Source of the DNA: Streptomyces acidiscabies
GTDB lineage: Bacteria > Actinomycetota > Actinomycetes > Streptomycetales > Streptomycetaceae
Reading direction: 5' to 3'
Length of the DNA stretch: 64,000 nucleotides
Assembly (NCBI RefSeq): GCF_020010905.1
Contig: NZ_JAGJBY010000002.1
Span: forward strand, 3,348,001-3,412,000
Part shown: positions 60,036 through 64,000 of the stretch, piece after piece
How the letters are laid out: each line of letters starts with the position of its first letter
Position numbering within the stretch: position 1 is the first letter of the stretch
The notes under the pieces: generated by a model
What the model was told of the DNA's origin: nothing
The model's input: only the letters and a program-made list of their open reading frames with translations
The model's database searches: none
Translations under genes and position numbers: made by a program

Positions 60036-60907
60036 GCGGCGCCGGAACAGAGGGGCAGGAGGGGCACACGCACGCCGGGCAGGGTGGGGCGTTGGCGCGT
60101 CTCGCGCGCCTGGTCCCGGAACACGCGGCGTCGGGTCTCACCGGTCCGTGGTTCGGCGGTACGCGCAGGGCTGCTCTGGGCCGGTGGCTGCTGGGGCCGC
60201 TGCGCCGCCGGGACGTGGTCATTCCCTTCGGGGCCTGTGCGGGAATCCCGTTCAACGCCGGGGGTTCCGCCCCGAGTTTCGCTCTGGGGATCAGCGAGCC
60301 CCATGTCCAGGCCGCGCTGCGTGATCTGCTCGGGCCGGGTGACGTGTTCTACGACATCGGCGCCAACGTCGGTTTCTATACGGTGCTCGGGGCGCGCCGT
60401 GTCGGCCCGGAGGGGCACGTCTACTCCTTCGAGCCGCTCCCGGAGAACGTGGCGGCGCTGCGGCGCAATGCCGGCTTCTCCCATTGGCCGAACGTGTCGG
60501 TGCTGGCATGTGCCCTCGCCGACCGGTCCGGACCGGCGATGCTCACGCCGGCGGGGGAGCCCTTCTGGGCGAGGCTGAGTACGCTGCCCCCGCCGCCCGG
60601 GGCGCGCGCCGCGATCCCTGTCAGCTGCCGGTCCGTCGACGAACTCGTCCGGGGCGGGCGGATCGCCCTGCCGCACGTCGTGAAGATCGATGTGGAGGGT
60701 GCGGAGCTCGGGGTGCTGCGGGGCATGGCCGGCACGCTGCGCACGGCCCGGCCCGTCATCGTGTGTGAGACGCACGGGACCGGGGAGGAGACGCGCGCCT
60801 TTCTCTCGGCGGCGGGCTACACCGTGGAGCCCCTGCGGTACGGGTCCCGTTCCCGGCGCGGTGCGTCCCGCCACGTCCTCGCCGTCGCGGCGACGCCGAG
60901 GCCGTAG
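60032..60907 (+). CDS. FkbM-family methyltransferase
   Basis: A 291-residue protein from GTG 60032, overlapping the kinase stop. Motifs: DVFYDIGANVGFYTVLGAR (SAM site), VYSFEPLPENVAALRRN, VSVLACALADRSGPA, CRSVDELVRGGRIALPHVVKIDVEGAELGVLRGM. These are the FkbM methyltransferase signature, used on sugars, polyketides and other metabolites. The target cannot be read; the fkbKJIH genes nearby suggest a polyketide or its sugar. Confidence 0.85.
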   Translation: MSGAGTEGQEGHTHAGQGGALARLARLVPEHAASGLTGPWFGGTRRAALGRWLLGPLRRRDVVIPFGACAGIPFNAGGSAPSFALGISEPHVQAALRDLLGPGDVFYDIGANVGFYTVLGARRVGPEGHVYSFEPLPENVAALRRNAGFSHWPNVSVLACALADRSGPAMLTPAGEPFWARLSTLPPPPGARAAIPVSCRSVDELVRGGRIALPHVVKIDVEGAELGVLRGMAGTLRTARPVIVCETHGTGEETRAFLSAAGYTVEPLRYGSRSRRGASRHVLAVAATPRP

Positions 60908-61083
60908 AGAGGGCCGGCCGGACCGGCAAAGGGCCTTGGGGCGAAGCCCCCTTGGGACAGCTGCTCAGAGTTGGCGTTCCGGTTTGTGACTCCAGCGCGA
61001 TCGGTCCGGGCGCGCCGTTGTGTTGACTGTGCACCGCATCATGCTGAACCTGCGGGTCGGATCACGTGCGGAACGGTGGTCAA

Positions 61084-61950
61084 GTGGGCACAGAGTCGGA
61101 GACATACCAACTGGGCGTCCTGGGCGCCGGTGTCATGGGTTCGGGTATCGCGGCTCTCGCGGTCGGGCACGGCGTGCCCGTGGTCCTCGTGGACACCGAC
61201 CCAGAGGCGCTGGCCCGTGCGGAGGCCGCCGTCGCCCACCAGGTGCGGCACGCCGCTCTGGTCGCCGCGCTGCCCGCCGGGCTCCCCCGGGGCGAGCTGG
61301 TCCTCAGCACCTCCGCCGAGGACCTCGCCGGCGTCACGGCCGTCGTCGAGGCCGTCACCGAGGACTTCGCCGCCAAGACGAAGGCGCTGGCGACGGCCAC
61401 CGAGGCGGTCGTCCCCGGTACACCGCTGCTGACGAACACCTCCGGCATCCCCGTCGACGAACTCGCCGACGGCCTGCCCCGCCCCGGCGACGTCATCGGC
61501 ACGCACTTCATGAACCCCGCGTACCTGATCAAGATGGTCGAGGTGAGCCGGGGCCCGCGCACCGCCGACCCCACCCTCGCGGCCACCGAGCGGCTGCTCA
61601 CCCGGCTCGCGCGACAGCCCGTGGTGATACGCGACGCGCCCGGGTTCGTCACCAGCCGACTCCTGCACCCGATGATCAACGACGCGATCCGGGTCGTCGC
61701 CGAGGGCACCGCCTCGGCCGAGGCGGTCGACCAGCTGATGCGAGGCTGCCTGGGCCACCCGACCGGACCCCTGCGCACCGCCGACCTGATCGGTCTCGAC
61801 AACCTCGCGGACGCGCTCACCGCCCTGCACCTGCGGACCGGTGACGAACGCGCCGAGCCCTGCGCGCTGCTTCTGGAGAAGGTGCGCGCAGGCGACCTCG
61901 GCCGCAAGACGGGCCGGGGCTTCTACGACTACGGAGAGGGCATGAAGTGA
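61084..61950 (+). CDS. fkbK: 3-hydroxyacyl-CoA dehydrogenase-like oxidoreductase (FkbK)
   Basis: A 288-residue enzyme. QLGVLGAGVMGSGIAALAVGHG is the Rossmann NAD site; THFMNPAYLIKMVEVSRG the catalytic region; PGFVTSRLLHPMINDAIRV the dimer/substrate part. In methoxymalonyl-ACP loci this enzyme oxidises the glyceryl-ACP C-3 hydroxyl. GTG 61084 fits the N-terminus; GTG 61066 is possible. Its stop overlaps the ACP start. Confidence 0.87.
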   Translation: MGTESETYQLGVLGAGVMGSGIAALAVGHGVPVVLVDTDPEALARAEAAVAHQVRHAALVAALPAGLPRGELVLSTSAEDLAGVTAVVEAVTEDFAAKTKALATATEAVVPGTPLLTNTSGIPVDELADGLPRPGDVIGTHFMNPAYLIKMVEVSRGPRTADPTLAATERLLTRLARQPVVIRDAPGFVTSRLLHPMINDAIRVVAEGTASAEAVDQLMRGCLGHPTGPLRTADLIGLDNLADALTALHLRTGDERAEPCALLLEKVRAGDLGRKTGRGFYDYGEGMK

Positions 61951-62228
61951 GCGACACGGCAGCCGCCTCGGCGGACGAGGCGGACGAGGCGGAGGCGGCG
62001 GAGATCTCCGCCTCCCTGACGCGCTATCTCCACGAGCGGCTGAAGGTCGAAGTGGCGCCCGACGACGACCTGTTCGCCGCGGGCCTCGCCAACTCGATGT
62101 TCGCCATGGAACTCGTCGTCCACCTGGAGCAGACGTTCGGTGTGATGGTCGAGGGCCAGGACCTGAAACTCGACAACTTCCGCAGCGCCCGGTCCATGGC
62201 GGGACTCGTCACCCGGCTCCGGGCATGA
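61947..62228 (+). CDS. fkbJ: Discrete acyl carrier protein (FkbJ)
   Basis: A 93-residue ACP after an acidic start (ASADEADEAEAAE). DDDLFAAGLANSMFAMELVVHLEQ carries the phosphopantetheine serine (NSM motif) on helix II; VEGQDLKLDNFRSARSMAGL completes the fold. It would hold glyceryl and later methoxymalonyl units. Overlaps fkbK and fkbI by four bases each. Confidence 0.9.
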   Translation: MSDTAAASADEADEAEAAEISASLTRYLHERLKVEVAPDDDLFAAGLANSMFAMELVVHLEQTFGVMVEGQDLKLDNFRSARSMAGLVTRLRA

Positions 62229-63337
62229 GCGTCGCCGTCACCGAGGAGACCGGCGAACGGGCACTGATCGCCCGGCTCGTCGGTGACCGGCCCGGGGCCT
62301 GGGACCTCGCCGGGGAGATTCCCGCGGCGGTGCTGCGGGAACTGGGCGGGCGGGGCCTGCTGTGCGCGCAGGTCCCCGAACGGTACGCCGGACGCGGGTA
62401 CACCAGTGAGCGCAACGGTGAACTGACCGCGTACGTCGGCAGCCTGTGCAGTTCCCTGCGGAGCGTCATGACCTCCCAGGGCATGGCCGCGTGGACCGTC
62501 CAGCGGCTCGCCGACGCCGGACAGCGCGAGGCGTATCTGCCCCTGCTGACCGGCGGCAGGCTCGCCGCGGTCGCCTTCAGCGAGACCGAGGCGGGCAGCG
62601 ATCTGTCCGCCATCGGCACCCGGATCACCGAGGACGGCGACGAGGTGGTCGTCGACGGCGCGAAGGTCTGGGTGACCGGGGCGAGCTACGCGGACCTGGT
62701 CCTGGTCGTCGGCCGCTGCGCCGACGGGGCCGGTGTCGTCGTCGTCCCCGCCGGCGCGCCGGGGGTACGGATCGAGAAGGTCGCCGACCCGCTCGGCTGC
62801 CGGGCCGCCGGACACGCCTCGGTGCGGCTGGACTCCGTCCGGCTGCCGTCGTCCGCGCTGCTCGGCGGTGGCGGGCAGCCGCTGTCGCTGCTGGTGACCA
62901 CGGCGCTCGCGTACGGCCGGATGTCCGTGGCGTGGGGCTGCGTCGGCATTCTGCGCGCGTGCCTGGACGCGGTCGCCGCGCATGCCCGTACCCGGTACCA
63001 GTCCGGCCGGCCGCTGGCCGAGCACCAGCTCGTCGTCCGGCACCTGGCCGAACTGCTGGTGTCCGAACAGTCCGCGACCCGGGTCAGCGAGCACGCCAGC
63101 CGCTGCTGGGACGCCGGTGCCCCCGACCAGGTCGCGGCGACCGTCCTGGCCAAGTACCTCAGTTCCGGACACGCCGTCCGGGGCGCGGCGTCGGCCGTAC
63201 AGGTCCTCGCCTCGGCCGGGGCGACGGACGGGCACGTGGTGGCCCGCGCCTACCGCGACGCGAAGTTGATGGAGATCATCGAGGGCAGCAGCGAGATCTG
63301 CCAGCTGATTCTCGGGCAGCACGCCCTGTCCCGGTGA
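62225..63337 (+). CDS. fkbI: Acyl-CoA dehydrogenase-like enzyme (FkbI)
   Basis: A 370-residue flavoprotein. LCAQVPERYAGRGY, LAAVAFSETEAGSDLSAIGTRI (SETExGSD FAD loop), VVDGAKVWVTGASYADL, and KLMEIIEGSSEICQLILGQHAL (C-terminal EGSxE). It oxidises glyceryl-ACP-derived intermediates in methoxymalonyl-ACP formation. ATG 62225 overlaps the ACP stop. Confidence 0.9.
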   Translation: MSVAVTEETGERALIARLVGDRPGAWDLAGEIPAAVLRELGGRGLLCAQVPERYAGRGYTSERNGELTAYVGSLCSSLRSVMTSQGMAAWTVQRLADAGQREAYLPLLTGGRLAAVAFSETEAGSDLSAIGTRITEDGDEVVVDGAKVWVTGASYADLVLVVGRCADGAGVVVVPAGAPGVRIEKVADPLGCRAAGHASVRLDSVRLPSSALLGGGGQPLSLLVTTALAYGRMSVAWGCVGILRACLDAVAAHARTRYQSGRPLAEHQLVVRHLAELLVSEQSATRVSEHASRCWDAGAPDQVAATVLAKYLSSGHAVRGAASAVQVLASAGATDGHVVARAYRDAKLMEIIEGSSEICQLILGQHALSR

Positions 63338-63374
63338 CACGCATCCAGGAGGACCCGGAGAAGGGGAGACGCCG

Positions 63375-64000
63375 ATGTCCGGCAACACGCCGCCGTTGGT
63401 GAAGTGTCTGGTGTGGGACCTCGACAACACCTTGTGGCAGGGCACGCTGCTGGAGGACGCCCAGGTCCGCTTCGACGAAACGGTACGGGAGGTCGTGGAG
63501 CGTCTCGACGAACGCGGCATACTCCAGTCGATCGCCAGCAAGAACGACCACGACCTCGCCTGGCAGCGGCTCGAACGGCTCGGCGTCGCCGACTACTTCG
63601 TCGTACCGAAGATCGGCTGGCGGCCGAAGTCGGAGTCGGTCCGGCGCATCGCGGAGGAACTCCGGTTCGCCCCCACCACCCTGGCGTTCGTCGACGACCA
63701 GCCGGCCGAGCGCGCGGAGGTGGCCTTCCACCTGCCCGAGGTCCGCTGCTACTCGAACGAGGACGTCCTTTCCCTCCCGGAGCTGCCCGAGTTCACCCCG
63801 GCCCGTACGACCGCCGACGCGCGCCACCGGCGTTCCCTGTACCAGGCCGGCTTCCGCAGGCAGGCGGCGCAGGAGGATTTCGCGGGTGCGGACAGCGCCT
63901 TCCTGCGCACCCTGGACATGGAACTGCGCGTCGGTCACGCCAGCGCCGAGGACCTGGCCCGGGTCGAGGAACTCACGCTGCGGACCAGCCAGATGAACGC
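63375..64000 (+). CDS. fkbH: FkbH, glyceryl-ACP synthase (HAD type), 3' end outside
   Basis: At least 208 residues, continuing past the right edge. KCLVWDLDNTLWQGTLLED has the HAD nucleophile (DLDNT), RGILQSIASKNDHDLAWQRLE and FVDDQPAERAEVAFHLPEV are typical of FkbH, which takes 1,3-bisphosphoglycerate, dephosphorylates it and loads the glyceryl group on the ACP. Ribosome site AAGGGGAG before ATG 63375. Spaced 37 bp from fkbI. Confidence 0.92.
   Translation, partial: MSGNTPPLVKCLVWDLDNTLWQGTLLEDAQVRFDETVREVVERLDERGILQSIASKNDHDLAWQRLERLGVADYFVVPKIGWRPKSESVRRIAEELRFAPTTLAFVDDQPAERAEVAFHLPEVRCYSNEDVLSLPELPEFTPARTTADARHRRSLYQAGFRRQAAQEDFAGADSAFLRTLDMELRVGHASAEDLARVEELTLRTSQMN

Noticed and set aside
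60928..60956. Rho-independent terminator after the FkbM-type gene
   Set aside because: Only a 5-bp GC stem (GGGGC-GAA-GCCCC) with no T-run; too weak to call.
1..64000. CRISPR arrays and rRNA genes
   Set aside because: No regularly spaced direct repeats with unique spacers and no rRNA-like sequence seen.

Overview
The window is high-GC actinobacterial DNA, almost certainly Streptomyces. The signs are very strong third-position GC bias, WhiB, conservon, AfsR/XRE-TPR and MmyB-type regulators, GTG/TTG starts and many ATGA/GTGA stop-start overlaps. From about 1 to 57.5 kb it reads as an accessory island: plasmid-type genes, remnants of IS5-, ISL3- and ISAs1-like transposases, a broken integrase, a broken helicase, and two copies of the 3' half of a tRNA-Pro(GGG) gene at the right edge (55934-55974 and 57462-57504). 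Right of that point the DNA looks like a biosynthetic locus without mobile debris.

Layout. (1) <1-2.7 kb, minus: a plasmid or AICE-style operon (small ORF, winged-helix protein with an iteron-like array inside its gene, zinc-finger protein, WhiB-like protein, membrane protein). (2) 3.9-5.7 kb, plus: MmyB-like regulator and hotdog thioesterase. (3) 5.9-10.3 kb, minus: a catalytically altered Y-family polymerase overlapping a DnaE-type polymerase, with a LexA-like box upstream, forming a probable SOS mutagenesis cassette. (4) 10.8-22.8 kb: mostly unrecognised proteins, several of which seem to share one N-terminal helical module, plus a nucleoside deoxyribosyltransferase-Nudix fusion and a motif-less paralogue, and a SAV_2336-type protein. 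(5) 22.9-26.7 kb, minus: 2H phosphoesterase, PP2C phosphatase, endonuclease/exonuclease/phosphatase (EEP) protein and methyltransferase.

(6) 27.1-35.0 kb, minus: a class I lanthipeptide locus of the FxLD type (57-residue precursor, LanB, LanC, FxLD-system methyltransferase, TPR-like protein), with large hairpins on both sides of the precursor gene and a divergent XRE-type regulator followed by a TrmO-like gene. (7) 37.6-40.9 kb: kinase-like protein with a coupled small ORF, and a helicase gene split around an HTH gene. (8) 41.0-51.0 kb, minus: two EEP proteins, a winged-helix/methyltransferase fusion, acyl-CoA dehydrogenase, GAF protein and a complete conservon (cvnD, C, B, A), preceded by a recombinase-like protein. 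(9) 51.2-55.9 kb, plus: twin cassettes, each a zinc-ribbon/XRE/TPR regulator overlapping an enzyme gene (HAD phosphatase; aminoglycoside-phosphotransferase-like kinase), with the same 9-bp motif at nearly the same distance upstream.

(10) 57.7-60.9 kb, plus: a tightly overlapping operon of EEP protein, two-TM protein, kinase and FkbM-type methyltransferase. (11) 61.1 kb to the end, plus: fkbK-J-I-H, the genes that make methoxymalonyl-ACP, a rare polyketide extender unit. A polyketide synthase cluster probably continues to the right. All functional statements come from reading the sequence and recalling family features; no database search was run.
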